Shown here: one piece after another, positions 30,534-39,042 of the stretch | Numbering within the stretch: position 1 is the first letter of the stretch | Layout of the letters: every line of letters begins with the position of its first letter | Assembly: GCF_900103885.1 (NCBI RefSeq) | Contig: NZ_FNIM01000002.1 | Coordinates: 1 to 39,042, forward strand | Length of the DNA stretch: 39,042 bases | Source of the DNA: Actinomyces ruminicola | GTDB taxonomy: Bacteria > Actinomycetota > Actinomycetes > Actinomycetales > Actinomycetaceae | Direction: 5' to 3' | Notes under the pieces: generated by a model | What the model saw: the letters and a program-made list of their open reading frames with translations, nothing else | What the model was told of the DNA's origin: nothing | Database searches by the model: none | Made by a program: the position numbers and the translations under genes

Positions 30534-32120
30534 CTAAAGCGCCACCAGCACCTGCACCATGACGATCTTGACCACGATCGCCAGGGCGAACAGCGTGGCG
30601 TAGCCCGCCTCCACCCGCTCGTCGTCCCGCTTGGACAGGGCGAAGGCGAGGATGGCGGGCTGGCCCACGAGCCCCGCCAGGCCGCCGGCGGCACGCGGCG
30701 CGCTCAGGCCCACCCGGCGGGCACCGGCCAGCAGCACCACCGCGTTCACCACCACGATGAGGGCCGCCAGCCCGCCCACCGCCAGGCCCGTGGTCGAGAA
30801 GGCGGAGGCGGCGAAGTCCGGGCCGGAGGCCAGCCCGATGGCGGCCAGGAAGAACAGCAGCCCGAGCTGGCGGATGGTGGCGTTGGCGGCGTGCGGCAGC
30901 TGCCAGATGAAGGGGCCGGTGCGCCCCAGGCGCCCCAGCACCATGCCGACCACGAGCGGCCCCGCCGCCACGCCGAGCCGCAGCGTGATGCCGCCGGGCA
31001 GCGGGACGGCGACGAGCCCGGCGAGCACGCCCAGCGCCATGCCCACCCCGACGGAGAAGGCGTCGATCTGGGCGATGGACTTCTCCGAGTCGCCGAAGTA
31101 GTCGGCCGCCCGCTCCAGGTCGCCGGAGGGGACGACGGCCAGCACCCGGTCGCCAAGCTCGAGCACGAGGTCGTCGTTGGCGAGCAGATCGAGGTCGCCG
31201 CGACGCACCCGGGTGATCACGCCCCGGAAGCGGCCGTGCATGTCGAGCTCGCCGATGGTGCGTCCGGCCACCCGGGTGGAGGAGACGGTCAGGCGCCGGT
31301 AGTCGACGACGGTGCGGTCCTTGGCCAGGCAGCGGTCGTAGCCGGTGCCGAGCTCGTGGACGGCGTCCTCCAGCGCACTCGGGGCGCCGACGATGACCAC
31401 CTTGTCCCCCGGCAAAAGCTCCTCGTCGGGGGAGACCACGCGGGTGACGCCCTCGCGCTCCAGGTAGGAGATGCGAATGCGGTTGCGCTGGAATGCCTCC
31501 AGCTCGCTCAGGGCTACGCGGCGCAGCAGTAACACGCTGGTGGCGGCCAGGCCATCGGCCGATGCCGGCCGGGGGTCGCGCCGTCCCGGCCACTCGCGAT
31601 TGATGACCAGGGCGACGATGAGGATGGCCACGGCCACGCCCACGGGGTAGGCCAGGGCGTAGCCGACGGCGGGCTCCTGGTTGCCGGCGGCCTCGATGGC
31701 GGAGTCGAGGACGGGGCTGGTGAGCGCCCCCGCGTAGGCGCCGGCGTCCATGGCGGGGCTGATGCCGGTCAGGTGGGCGTACGCGGCCCCGGCGCACCCG
31801 GCGAGCACGAGCGCCACCACGCACAGGGCCATGAGCGGGAGTTGACGACGCAGGTTGCGGAAGAAGGTGTTGCCGGCACCGACGCCGACGGTGTAGCAGA
31901 ACAGTCCCAGGCCGAGGCTGCGCAGCAGGGTGAGGTTCTCCCCTAGGCTCGGGTCGAGGGCGCCGACGGCGAGGCCGACGAACAGCGCCCCGGCGGCCCC
32001 GAAGCGGATGGGCCCGAAGGGGATCTGCCCGACGGCGGTGCCGACGCCGATGACCAGGAAGACGGTCAGGATCGGCGCGGAGGCGAGCACGTCGACGACG
32101 GAGGCGAGGATGTCTGACAC
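30534..32120 (-). CDS. Aspartate:alanine exchanger-family transporter with RCK_C domains
   Basis: 528 residues. Two membrane halves of the AspT/YidE duplication type flank a soluble centre. The first half holds GLGLFCYTVGVGAGNTFF (about 90-107); the second holds LGVAAGPLVVGMVLGRLGRTGPFIWQLP (about 385-412) and LLFFLAAIGLASGP. The centre (about 200-345) has two TrkA-C-like regulatory domains (LLPGDKVVIVG and LELGDRVLAVVPSG). Members exchange amino or dicarboxylic acids; the substrate is not predictable here. No ligand for the RCK domains can be named. It is a single-gene transcript; its start is 5 bases from the stop of the LacI gene upstream on the same strand. Confidence 0.92.
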   Translation of the reverse strand: MSDILASVVDVLASAPILTVFLVIGVGTAVGQIPFGPIRFGAAGALFVGLAVGALDPSLGENLTLLRSLGLGLFCYTVGVGAGNTFFRNLRRQLPLMALCVVALVLAGCAGAAYAHLTGISPAMDAGAYAGALTSPVLDSAIEAAGNQEPAVGYALAYPVGVAVAILIVALVINREWPGRRDPRPASADGLAATSVLLLRRVALSELEAFQRNRIRISYLEREGVTRVVSPDEELLPGDKVVIVGAPSALEDAVHELGTGYDRCLAKDRTVVDYRRLTVSSTRVAGRTIGELDMHGRFRGVITRVRRGDLDLLANDDLVLELGDRVLAVVPSGDLERAADYFGDSEKSIAQIDAFSVGVGMALGVLAGLVAVPLPGGITLRLGVAAGPLVVGMVLGRLGRTGPFIWQLPHAANATIRQLGLLFFLAAIGLASGPDFAASAFSTTGLAVGGLAALIVVVNAVVLLAGARRVGLSAPRAAGGLAGLVGQPAILAFALSKRDDERVEAGYATLFALAIVVKIVMVQVLVAL

Positions 32121-32124
32121 GGGC

Positions 32125-33186
32125 TCAGGCTAGAGCATCGCCCCGCGACTCCCCATTGGCCGTCATCAGGCTCGGGTCCTGGATGACGGCGCGGCGCACG
32201 CGCAGCTCGGGGGTGATGATCCGTCTGGCGGCGCCGCCCGCGGTGATCCGCCCGTCCTGCACGAGCAGGTCGAGCACCGCCTGCGCCACGAGGTCGATCC
32301 GCTGGTCCACGCTGGACAGGCCGACGGCCCGCGCGACCGGCGTGTTGTCGAAGCCGACGACGCCCACACCCCCTCCGCCGGCGAGCAGGGCCCCGAAGGC
32401 GAGCGAGTCGGAGGCGCAGACCAGGCCGTCGATGTCGGGATGGCGCGCGAGGAGCTCAGCGGCGGCCTGCATGGCGTCCGCGACGCGGTCGGGGCAGGCG
32501 GCCACCAGGTCGTCCGCCCCCGCCTCGTCCACGAGGCCCCGCTCCACCACGGCGGCGCGCCACCCCGCGCAGCGGGAGGCGCCCTGACCGGCCGAGTCAG
32601 GCCAGCCGAGGAAGCCCACCCGCCTGGCGCCGGAGGCGATGAGGTGCTCGGCGGCGGCCCGGGTGCCGGCGGCGCCGTCCACGTCCACCCAGGGGTGGGT
32701 GGCGGCCTCCTCCTCGCCCCAGGGCCTGCCGAAGCACACGTAGGGCACCTGCTGCTCGGTCAGCCAGGCCGGGCGCGGGTCCCCGGCCTGCGTGTCGGTG
32801 AGGATGACGCCGTCGACGTCCCCGGAGGCGACCAGTTCGCGCAGCCGGATGATCTCCTCTTCGCGGTCGGCAGCGGTGTACAGCAGTATGCGCAGGCCCA
32901 GTTCGGCGGCGCGCACCGTGACCTCATGGAGGAAGACGTCGAGGATGGTGCCGGATATCCCCGCCGGCAGGGGCGCCAGCCGCAGGCCGATGGTGTCGGA
33001 GCGGCGGGTGCGCAGCCTCCGGGCGGCGGCGTGGGCGCGGTACCCGAGCGCGTCAACGGCGGCGTGCACCTTGCGCGCGGTGGCGGGGCGCACGCGCTCG
33101 GGGTTGTTGAGCACGTTGGACACGGTCTGCGTTGACACGCCGGCACGCCGTGCCACGTCCTGAATGGTGACGGCCCTGGATGCCAT
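32125..33186 (-). CDS. LacI-family transcriptional regulator
   Basis: 353 residues. The helix-turn-helix is at 5-26 (VTIQDVARRAGVSTQTVSNVLN) with hinge helix AAARRLRTRRSDTIGL near 53-68, then a type I periplasmic-binding-like sugar domain with CASDSLAFGALLAG and GVVGFDNTPVARAVGLSSVDQ. A GGGGGG run lies before the ATG. It is divergent from the debranching-enzyme operon and separated by 179 bases that contain two inverted operator half-sites, so it most likely represses that operon in the absence of an oligosaccharide. The inducer is unknown. Its gene and the AspT-type gene are probably cotranscribed (4-base gap). Confidence 0.95.
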   Translation of the reverse strand: MASRAVTIQDVARRAGVSTQTVSNVLNNPERVRPATARKVHAAVDALGYRAHAAARRLRTRRSDTIGLRLAPLPAGISGTILDVFLHEVTVRAAELGLRILLYTAADREEEIIRLRELVASGDVDGVILTDTQAGDPRPAWLTEQQVPYVCFGRPWGEEEAATHPWVDVDGAAGTRAAAEHLIASGARRVGFLGWPDSAGQGASRCAGWRAAVVERGLVDEAGADDLVAACPDRVADAMQAAAELLARHPDIDGLVCASDSLAFGALLAGGGGVGVVGFDNTPVARAVGLSSVDQRIDLVAQAVLDLLVQDGRITAGGAARRIITPELRVRRAVIQDPSLMTANGESRGDALA

Positions 33187-33265
33187 GCGCCCCCCATCCC
33201 TGCTGTGCTCCGGGCTGGCTGCCCGGGCTCAGCGTACGACACGCGGCACCAGCACTCCTGTCTTA

Positions 33266-33304
33266 TAACGATCAAAGTCAGGTTCCCCAGGCTCTTGATC
33301 GTTA
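33266..33304. promoter_or_regulatory. Probable LacI-family operator pair
   Basis: TAACGATCAA (33266-33275) and TTGATCGTTA (33295-33304) are perfect inverted repeats, centres about 29 bases apart. Each unit is itself near-palindromic around a CG (TTRA-nnn-TYAA). The right copy supplies the -35 element of the operon promoter. Confidence 0.75.
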
Positions 33305-33323
33305 AAATAACATCGTCTATCGT
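33295..33323 (+). promoter_or_regulatory. Promoter of the glucan operon
   Basis: -35 TTGATC (33295-33300), a 17-base spacer and -10 TATCGT (33318-33323). The start codon is GTG at 33366. Overlap with the operator half-site explains repression. Confidence 0.65.
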
Positions 33324-33365
33324 GCTGCCTGTCCGCATCCGCGTCGATGAAGCCGAGGACCCGCA

Positions 33366-35261
33366 GTGACTCAGCGCCAGCCCCTCCTCCACGAGCAGGT
33401 CGTGCTCGTCTGCGCCCCGGCACAGGTGCTGTCGGATCGCGACGGCTCCCTGGGCGCGGCCCCCATCCAGGGCGTCTACCACTCCGATGTGCGCGTGCTG
33501 CGCCGGTACGCGCTCACCGTCACCGGCTCGCCCCTGGAGCCCCTGAGCGCCGAGCGGCGCGGCGCCGCGGCCTCCCGCCATCGCGCGCTCGCCCGTGGAC
33601 TCGACCCCTGCGGCGCCGACCCCCGCACCCTGGTGGACATCGACCGCTCCCTGTCGTGCCGGGCCGACCGCGCCACCCTCACCGAGACCCTGACCCTGCA
33701 CGCCGCCCGGCGCGAGCCCACCTCAACGGTGCTGAGCGTCGAGCTGGCGGCCGACCTGTCCCCGATCGACATGATCAAGAATGGCGGCCGCCTGGACGAC
33801 CTCCCCTGGGATTTCGTCGATGCCACCACCGCCGCGGCCCGGCGCGGCCCGGTCCGCGCCGTCGTACACGCCCCGGGCGCCCGCCTCGAGCTCTCGGGCA
33901 CCGCCCTGCGCCTGCACTGGGACGCCGAGGCCGACGCCGCGCACCCCTTCAGCGCCTCCTGGTCCCTGAGCGCCACCGCCGCCGACGCCGTGGTCCAGCC
34001 GGCGCCGCCTCTGCCCGCCCGGCGCCGCCGCCCCGTGCGGGACGCGCGCGCCGCCGCCTGGCTGGAGGTCGCGTTCGACGACCTCGACCACCTGCTGCTG
34101 ACACGGCGGTCCGCCCCGGCACAGCCCTTCGCCGCCGCGGGCGCGCCCTGGTTCCTCACCCTCTTCGGCCGGGACTCGCTGTGGACCGCCCGCCTGCTGC
34201 TGGAGGCCGACGACCCCTGGTCCCTGGCGCTGGCCGAGGGCACCCTGCGCACCCTCGCCGAGCTTCAAGGCACCCGCCACGACCCCGAGACCGCCGAGCA
34301 GCCGGGCAAGATCATGCACGAGCTGCGCCGCGCCGCCATCTGTCTCGACGCCGACACCATGCTGCCGCCGCTGTACTACGGCACCATCGACGCCACCGAG
34401 CTGTGGATCCTCACCCTCGCCGAGGCCCACCGGGCGGGCCTGGAGTCCGCCGCCGCGCGCGACCTGCTGCCGGCGCTGCGGGAGGCGCTGCGGTGGCTGA
34501 TCCGGTACGCCGACACCGACGGCGACGGCTTCATCGAGTACACGCCCGCCGCCGGAGCCGGGCTGGCCAACCAGGGCTGGAAGGACTCGGGCGACTCCAT
34601 CCAGTTCGCCGACGGGAGCATCGCCCGGGCCCCGATCGCACTGGTGGAGGTGCAGGCCTACGCCTACGCCGCGGCCCTGGCCGGAGCGGGCCTGCTGGAA
34701 GAACTCGGCGACGCCGCCGACGCCGCCCTGGCGCGGGAGCTGACCTCCTGGGCGGCGGCGCTGCGGCGGCGCTTCACCGGGGCCTTCTGGCGCGGCGACG
34801 CCGCAACCGGATTCCCGGTGATCGCCCTGGACGCCCACAAGCGGCAGGTCGACTCCCTCAGCAGCAATATCGGCCACCTCCTGGGCACCGGCATCCTCGA
34901 CCCGGACCGGGCGCGCCGCGTGGCCGAGCTGCTCGTCTCCCCGGAGCTCGACTCCGGCTACGGGCTGCGCACCCTGGCGTCGACGATGTCCGGCTACTGG
35001 CCCCTGAGCTACCACGGCGGCTCGGTGTGGACCCACGACACCGCCATCGCCATCGACGGCCTGCTGCGTGACGGCTTCCCCGCCCAGGCGCGCTTGCTCG
35101 CCGAGTCCCTGCTGGCCGCGGCCCCCCACTTCGGCAACCGCATGCCCGAGCTGCTGTCCGGGGCGTCCGCCGACGACGGCGCCCCGGTCCCCTATCCGGC
35201 CTCGTGCCGACCGCAGGCGTGGGCGGCAGCCGCCGGCGCCGTCGTCGCCCGCGCGGTCTGA
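33366..35261 (+). CDS. Glycogen debranching-type alpha-1,6-glucosidase (GDE_N_bis plus C-terminal catalytic domain)
   Basis: 631 residues from GTG 33366. The N-terminal domain (about 1-225) is the GDE_N_bis type: SDRDGSLGAAPIQGVYHSDVRVLRRYALTV. The C-terminal (alpha/alpha)6 domain (about 240-630) contains PWFLTLFGRDSLWTARLLL, HDPETAEQPGKIMHELRR, ANQGWKDSGDSIQFADG and YWPLSYHGGSVWTHDTAIA, as in amylo-alpha-1,6-glucosidase relatives. No signal peptide, so it acts on imported oligosaccharides in the cytoplasm; isomaltooligosaccharide or sucrose-like substrates are possible. It is first gene of the operon with an ABC importer under the LacI operator, with 64 bases to the next start. Confidence 0.9.
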   Translation: MTQRQPLLHEQVVLVCAPAQVLSDRDGSLGAAPIQGVYHSDVRVLRRYALTVTGSPLEPLSAERRGAAASRHRALARGLDPCGADPRTLVDIDRSLSCRADRATLTETLTLHAARREPTSTVLSVELAADLSPIDMIKNGGRLDDLPWDFVDATTAAARRGPVRAVVHAPGARLELSGTALRLHWDAEADAAHPFSASWSLSATAADAVVQPAPPLPARRRRPVRDARAAAWLEVAFDDLDHLLLTRRSAPAQPFAAAGAPWFLTLFGRDSLWTARLLLEADDPWSLALAEGTLRTLAELQGTRHDPETAEQPGKIMHELRRAAICLDADTMLPPLYYGTIDATELWILTLAEAHRAGLESAAARDLLPALREALRWLIRYADTDGDGFIEYTPAAGAGLANQGWKDSGDSIQFADGSIARAPIALVEVQAYAYAAALAGAGLLEELGDAADAALARELTSWAAALRRRFTGAFWRGDAATGFPVIALDAHKRQVDSLSSNIGHLLGTGILDPDRARRVAELLVSPELDSGYGLRTLASTMSGYWPLSYHGGSVWTHDTAIAIDGLLRDGFPAQARLLAESLLAAAPHFGNRMPELLSGASADDGAPVPYPASCRPQAWAAAAGAVVARAV

Positions 35262-35325
35262 GTCCGCCACCCCAGCCCATCCGGGCACACCACCGCCCCG
35301 AGCGGGGCACCTCGAAGGAGAGAAC

Positions 35326-36570
35326 ATGACCATCACCCGCCGCGCCTTCGGCGCCTGCGCCCTCACCGCCATCGCCGCCACGCTGGCCGCCTGCGGCTCC
35401 AACTCCATGAGCGAGTCCGATTCCACCGGTGCCGCGGGATCGGGGGACTCCACCGGCCTGACGCTGCTGATCGGCTCGTCCGGCGACGCCGAGACCGCGG
35501 CCTACACCTCCGCCGTCGAGGCCTTCACCGCCGAGACCGGCGTTGCGGTCGAGCTGCAGCTGGCCACCGATCTGCAGCAGGAGCTCGCCCAGGGCTTCGC
35601 CGCGAACGCGCCCGCAGACGTGTTCTACCTGGCCCCCGACTATCTCGCCGCGTACGCGGGCAACGGCTCCCTGTACGCCTATGGGGACCAGTTGAGCAAC
35701 GTCGACGACTTCCACCCCGCGCTCGTATCGAGCCTCACCTTCGACGGCGTCCTGTACGGCGCCCCCAAGGACTTCTCCACCCTCGCCCTGTTCATCAACA
35801 CCGCCCTGTGGCAGGACGCCGGCCTCACCGAGGCCGACTACCCGACCGACTGGGCCTCCCTGGAGTCCGTGGCGGGCAAGCTCGCCGCCGGGGGCGCCGC
35901 GCCGCTGACCTGCAGCCCCGAGTACGCCCGCATCGGCGCCTTCATGGCGCAGGCGGGCGGCGGCCTCACCGACGCCGACGGCACCAAGGCCACCGCGAAC
36001 TCGGCGGAGTCGGTCGCGGGCCTTGCGGAGGTCAACAAGCTGCTCGAATCCGGTGCGCTGGTGTTCTCCTCCGAGCTCGGCGCCGGCTGGGGCGGGGAGG
36101 CCTTCGGCTCTGGCCTGGCGGTCATGGCGATCGAGGGCAACTGGCTGACCGGGTCGCTGTCCGCCGACTACCCGGACGTGGAGTACGTCGTTGTGGAGCT
36201 GCCCGCGGGCCCGGCCGGGAGGGGCACCATGCAGTTCACCAACGGCTACGGCATCGCCGCGGCGTCCAAGCACCAGGACGACGCCGTGCGCCTGGTCGAG
36301 TTCCTGACCTCGACGGAGCAGCAGCTCGCCTTCGCCAGGGCCTTCGGCGTGATGCCCTCGGTCGCCTCCGCCCGCGACCAGTGGGAGTCGGAGAACCCGG
36401 CCATGACCGCCTTCATCGCCGGCGCCGACTACGCCATCAGTGTTCCCACCGCCGCCGGGGCGGCCGACGTCGTCTCCGACTTCAACTCCCAGATCGCCAC
36501 CCTGCCCGGCGCGGACCCGCAGACCATCCTGGACTCAGTCCAGGCCAACCTCGAGGCCGTGATCTCGTGA
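35326..36570 (+). CDS. CUT1 sugar ABC transporter substrate-binding lipoprotein
   Basis: 414 residues; ATG 35326 with AAGGAGA at 35315-35321. A signal with the pair RR (TRRAFGAC) and lipobox TLAACGSN (lipidated C23) is followed by a Ser/Thr/Gly linker, then an extracellular-solute-binding family 1 fold: LTLLIGSSGDAETAAYTSAVE, FAANAPADVFYLAPDYLA, LYGAPKDFSTLALFINTALW and MQFTNGYGIAAAS. It presents oligosaccharide to the permeases encoded next; its stop overlaps the first permease start (GTGA, 36567-36570). Confidence 0.93.
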   Translation: MTITRRAFGACALTAIAATLAACGSNSMSESDSTGAAGSGDSTGLTLLIGSSGDAETAAYTSAVEAFTAETGVAVELQLATDLQQELAQGFAANAPADVFYLAPDYLAAYAGNGSLYAYGDQLSNVDDFHPALVSSLTFDGVLYGAPKDFSTLALFINTALWQDAGLTEADYPTDWASLESVAGKLAAGGAAPLTCSPEYARIGAFMAQAGGGLTDADGTKATANSAESVAGLAEVNKLLESGALVFSSELGAGWGGEAFGSGLAVMAIEGNWLTGSLSADYPDVEYVVVELPAGPAGRGTMQFTNGYGIAAASKHQDDAVRLVEFLTSTEQQLAFARAFGVMPSVASARDQWESENPAMTAFIAGADYAISVPTAAGAADVVSDFNSQIATLPGADPQTILDSVQANLEAVIS

Positions 36571-37703
36571 GTGCTCGCCGACCCCGCTCCGGGACGGGCG
36601 GGGCGAGGGAGCGCCGTCGTCGGGGCGAGGAGCTGACCGGCTGGCTGTTCGTGTCGCCCGCGGTGATCGTGCTCGCCGTCTTCCTGCTCTTCCCGGTGCT
36701 CATGGCGGCGTGGGTGAGCGTGTCCGACTGGAGCGGGGTCGGCAGTCCTCTGTCCGGTTCGGTGGGCTTCGTGGGCGCGGACAACTACGCCGAGCTGGTG
36801 CAGGGAGGTCTGGCGACCCGAGACTTCGGCATCGCCCTGCGCAACAACCTGTGGTACGTGCTGCTGGTGGTGCCCGCCCAGACGCTGCTGTCGCTGCTGC
36901 TCGCCGTGCTAGTCAACCAGCAGGTCATGGCCCGCGGCGCCTTCCGCACGGCCTTCTACTTCCCGTCCGTGACGAGCTCGGTGGCCATCACCGTGCTGTG
37001 GCTCTTCCTGTTCTCCGCCTCCGGCGCCGTGAACCGGGTCCTGTCCCATGTGGGTGTTCACGGGCCGAACTGGTTCCACGACCCCACCGGCATCGTCGCC
37101 GCGGGCCTGAGCCGCCTCGGAGTCGACGGTTCGCGGACGCTGACGGCCCGGTTCCTGGACGTCACCGCCTGGGAGTGGCTGTCCGGGCCGTCCTTCGCCA
37201 TGACCGCCTTCATCGTCATGGCGGTGTTCACCACCTCGGGCACCTTCATGCTCATCTTCCTGTCGGCCCTGCAGTCGCTGAGCCCGTCGGTGGACGAGGC
37301 CGCCATGATCGACGGCGCGAACGCCTGGACGCGCCTGTGGCGGGTGACGGTCCCCCAGCTGAAGCCGACCTTCTTCACCGTGATCACGCTGGGGCTGATC
37401 GGCTGCTGGCAGGTCTTCGACCAGATCTACACGGGCACGCAGGGCGACCCGGGCAAGACCACGCTGACGCCAGCGTACCTGTCCTATCAGGCGGCCTTCT
37501 CCAACCAGAAGTGGGGTCGCGGCTCCGCGATCGCCTTCGTGCTGTTCGCGATCATCATCCTGTTCACGCTGCTGCAGCGCTGGGTGCTGCGCGACCGGGA
37601 CGGGGCCCGGGCCCGGAGGGCCGAGCGTCGCCGGGTGCGGCGGGCCCGCCGTCGTCGGGGCGAGGCGCCGGCCGCCACCGCCGTCGAGGAGGCCGTCCGA
37701 TGA
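36567..37703 (+). CDS. CUT1 sugar ABC transporter permease 1 (MalF-like)
   Basis: 378 residues from GTG 36567, overlapping the lipoprotein stop. A basic N-terminus (ARERRRRGEELTG) is followed by six to seven membrane segments and the EAA loop EAAMIDGANAWTRLWRVTVPQLKP that contacts the ATPase. A stretch of about 50 residues (HVGVHGPNWFHDPTG to TARFLDVTAWEW) between membrane segments is longer than in most relatives. The basic C-terminal tail is long (about 350-378). Overlaps permease 2 by ATGA (37700-37703). Confidence 0.93.
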   Translation: MSARRPRSGTGGARERRRRGEELTGWLFVSPAVIVLAVFLLFPVLMAAWVSVSDWSGVGSPLSGSVGFVGADNYAELVQGGLATRDFGIALRNNLWYVLLVVPAQTLLSLLLAVLVNQQVMARGAFRTAFYFPSVTSSVAITVLWLFLFSASGAVNRVLSHVGVHGPNWFHDPTGIVAAGLSRLGVDGSRTLTARFLDVTAWEWLSGPSFAMTAFIVMAVFTTSGTFMLIFLSALQSLSPSVDEAAMIDGANAWTRLWRVTVPQLKPTFFTVITLGLIGCWQVFDQIYTGTQGDPGKTTLTPAYLSYQAAFSNQKWGRGSAIAFVLFAIIILFTLLQRWVLRDRDGARARRAERRRVRRARRRRGEAPAATAVEEAVR

Positions 37704-38575
37704 GAACCGCATCCGCCCTCACCGGGCGCGCCACCGGGCGGCGGAGGCATGGCCCGCGCCCCGGCCGGGTGCTCCTGTATCTGGTGCTCGTCGTCTTGGC
37801 GGTGGCGTACGTCTTCCCCTTCCTGATCAACATTGCGACCTCCTTCAAGACGGAGTCCGCCGCCACGGCCGACCCGCTGGGCCTGCTGCCGCAGACCTTC
37901 TCCACGGCTGCCTACGCCAAGCTGTTCGGGGCATCGGATTTCCCGCTGTGGATGCGCAACTCGGTGGTGGTGACGCTGGTTGTGACGGCGGGGCGCGTGC
38001 TGTTCGACTCCATGGCCGGGTATGCGCTGGCCCGCATCCCGTTTAGGGGGCGCGGAGTCATCTACGCGCTGCTGGTGGCCATCATGTCGGTGCCGGGCGT
38101 GGTGCTGCTGATCCCGAAGTTCCTGGTGATCAACCAGCTGTCCATGTACGACTCGTGGTCGGGTCTGATCGTGCCGCTGCTGTGCGACGCCGCGGGCGTG
38201 TTCATCATGAAGGGGTTCTTCGAGTCGATCCCCACCTCGGTGGAGGAGCAGGCGCGCGTTGACGGGGCCGGCACGTGGCGGATCTTCTTCTCGATCGTGC
38301 TGCCCATGAGCGTGCCGAGCCTGGTGACCATCACGATCCTGTCCTTCCAGGGATCCTGGAACGAGTTGAGTCATTTCATCGTGGCCTCGCGCTCGTCCGG
38401 GCTGGTCACGTTGACCAAGGGCGTGGCACAGCTCAGCGCGGGCAGCCTGGGGCAGGGCAACCAGTACCCGCTCAAATTGGGCGCCGCCCTGATCATGACG
38501 CTGCCGGTGGCGGTGCTGTTCTTCATCTTCCAGCGCCGAATCATGGACACGACCTCCGGGTCTGTGAAGGAGTAG
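37700..38575 (+). CDS. CUT1 sugar ABC transporter permease 2 (MalG-like)
   Basis: 291 residues from ATG 37700. Six membrane segments, with the MalG-type opening YVFPFLINIATSFKTESA and the EAA loop EQARVDGAGTWRIFFSIVLP. Ends with FFIFQRRIMDTTSGSVKE, typical of the family. It pairs with permease 1. No ATPase gene follows before the terminator at 38585, so a shared MsiK-type ATPase elsewhere in the genome is inferred. Confidence 0.94.
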   Translation: MRTASALTGRATGRRRHGPRPGRVLLYLVLVVLAVAYVFPFLINIATSFKTESAATADPLGLLPQTFSTAAYAKLFGASDFPLWMRNSVVVTLVVTAGRVLFDSMAGYALARIPFRGRGVIYALLVAIMSVPGVVLLIPKFLVINQLSMYDSWSGLIVPLLCDAAGVFIMKGFFESIPTSVEEQARVDGAGTWRIFFSIVLPMSVPSLVTITILSFQGSWNELSHFIVASRSSGLVTLTKGVAQLSAGSLGQGNQYPLKLGAALIMTLPVAVLFFIFQRRIMDTTSGSVKE

Positions 38576-38584
38576 CGGCTGCGA

Positions 38585-38628
38585 AGGCACGGGAATGGCG
38601 GGAGAATCCGTTCCGCATTTCCGTGCCT
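38585..38628 (+). terminator. Terminator of the glucan operon
   Basis: AGGCACGGGAATG (38585-38597) pairs with CATTTCCGTGCCT (38616-38628) with one G-T pair, followed by CTTCTCCTTATTCC. Ten bases after the permease stop. Confidence 0.75.
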
Positions 38629-39042
38629 CTTCTCCTTATTCCTGCTACTCCACCGGTTCGCGGTTGTTTGTACTGCTGTGGATGGCGTAGCAGAGCGCTA
38701 ACCGGCGAGCCCGACGGCGCGGGGTGGAGGTCGGTCGGTGTCGGGCGTGGCGTCGGCGGAGGCGTGTGACGGGAGTGGTGTGTGGTGCCGCTGGGGCGCG
38801 TGGGTCTGGTGTGACGCGCGCCGGGAGGTCACAATTTGGTCTACGGTACAAAGATTGGTACGTTTTGACCCCGACTTTTCCGCATGACTTCGTTGAAAGT
38901 TGGTGGCTGGAGGGGCCTGAAGGGGTGTCGGTGGCGCTTGGCTTGTTTCCAACGAAAGGTGGTAGTTTTGGGGTGGTGCCAGTCGGTCCCGTGGGGTGCT
39001 TGCGGGGCCGGTGGCGATCTCGCCTCTGGAAGTGGCGGAACG
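38629..39042. other. Gene-free right end
   Basis: No frame here looks coding by composition. From about 38830 the DNA becomes less G+C-rich and contains CTTCGTTGAAAG (38886 region) and, about 70 bases on, CCAACGAAAGG, which are imperfect inverted relatives. It may be the upstream region of a gene or the edge of a mobile element beyond the window. Confidence 0.4.

Noticed and set aside
34858..36273. A 471-codon minus-strand open frame across the debranching enzyme and sugar-binding protein
   Set aside because: Gly/Arg-rich translation without motifs, antisense to two well-supported genes.
38830..39042. Possible CRISPR or leader because of the two GTTG/CAACG-containing repeats
   Set aside because: Only two imperfect, inverted copies, no regular spacers and no cas gene.

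Overview
The window is high-GC DNA with the look of an actinobacterium of the Actinomyces/Schaalia type. Supporting signs are very G+C-rich third codon positions, GTG starts joined by 4-bp ATGA/GTGA overlaps, likely leaderless promoters (TAGnCT 6-7 nt before ATG), a DtxR/IdeR-type iron box and a LacI-controlled glucan locus. The genus is an inference from gene style, not from a marker gene.

Left to right: the 3' end of an IS3-family transposase and its end repeats (1-384); a 922-aa membrane protein joining a degenerate kinase-like region to an LPG-synthase-type membrane domain (802-3570); a small membrane protein; a DesK/NarL-type two-component pair (4462-6392) followed by an unannotated 28-codon ORF with its own terminator-like hairpin; a SAM methyltransferase preceded by a 35-codon ORF that overlaps it by ATGA; a DUF2079 membrane protein; an NfeD-like/flotillin pair; a segment carrying a DsbA-like protein, ROK glucokinase and a sugar O-acetyltransferase, bracketed by inverted copies of a repeat (11520-14757).

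Next come a five-gene ferric-siderophore uptake operon behind a DtxR-type box (14812-19963); a second methyltransferase; and a ~495-bp non-autonomous element (20651-21145) whose right end matches the end of the IS at the window start. On the minus strand lie an AI-2E-family (PF01594) permease, then an operon (reading from 26847 down to 22725) of SLC13/DASS transporter, histidine kinase with an N-terminal pseudo-receiver and a cNMP-like domain, and a single-domain response regulator. An alpha/beta hydrolase is divergent from luxS. luxS and the MTA/SAH nucleosidase gene (pfs/mtn), which together complete SAH detoxification and make the AI-2 precursor, are separated by a DUF559-type nuclease-like gene bordered by repeats.

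The right end holds an AspT-type antiporter (minus), a LacI regulator (minus) and a divergent operon of glycogen-debranching-type glucosidase, CUT1 sugar-binding lipoprotein and two permeases with no ATPase gene. A clear inverted-repeat operator sits between the regulator and the operon. The last ~400 bp carry no gene I can support.

The most unusual items are the 28-codon ORF plus hairpin next to the two-component system, the 35-codon coupled ORF, the pseudo-receiver kinase in the anion-transporter operon, and several families of inverted repeats placed just after stop codons.
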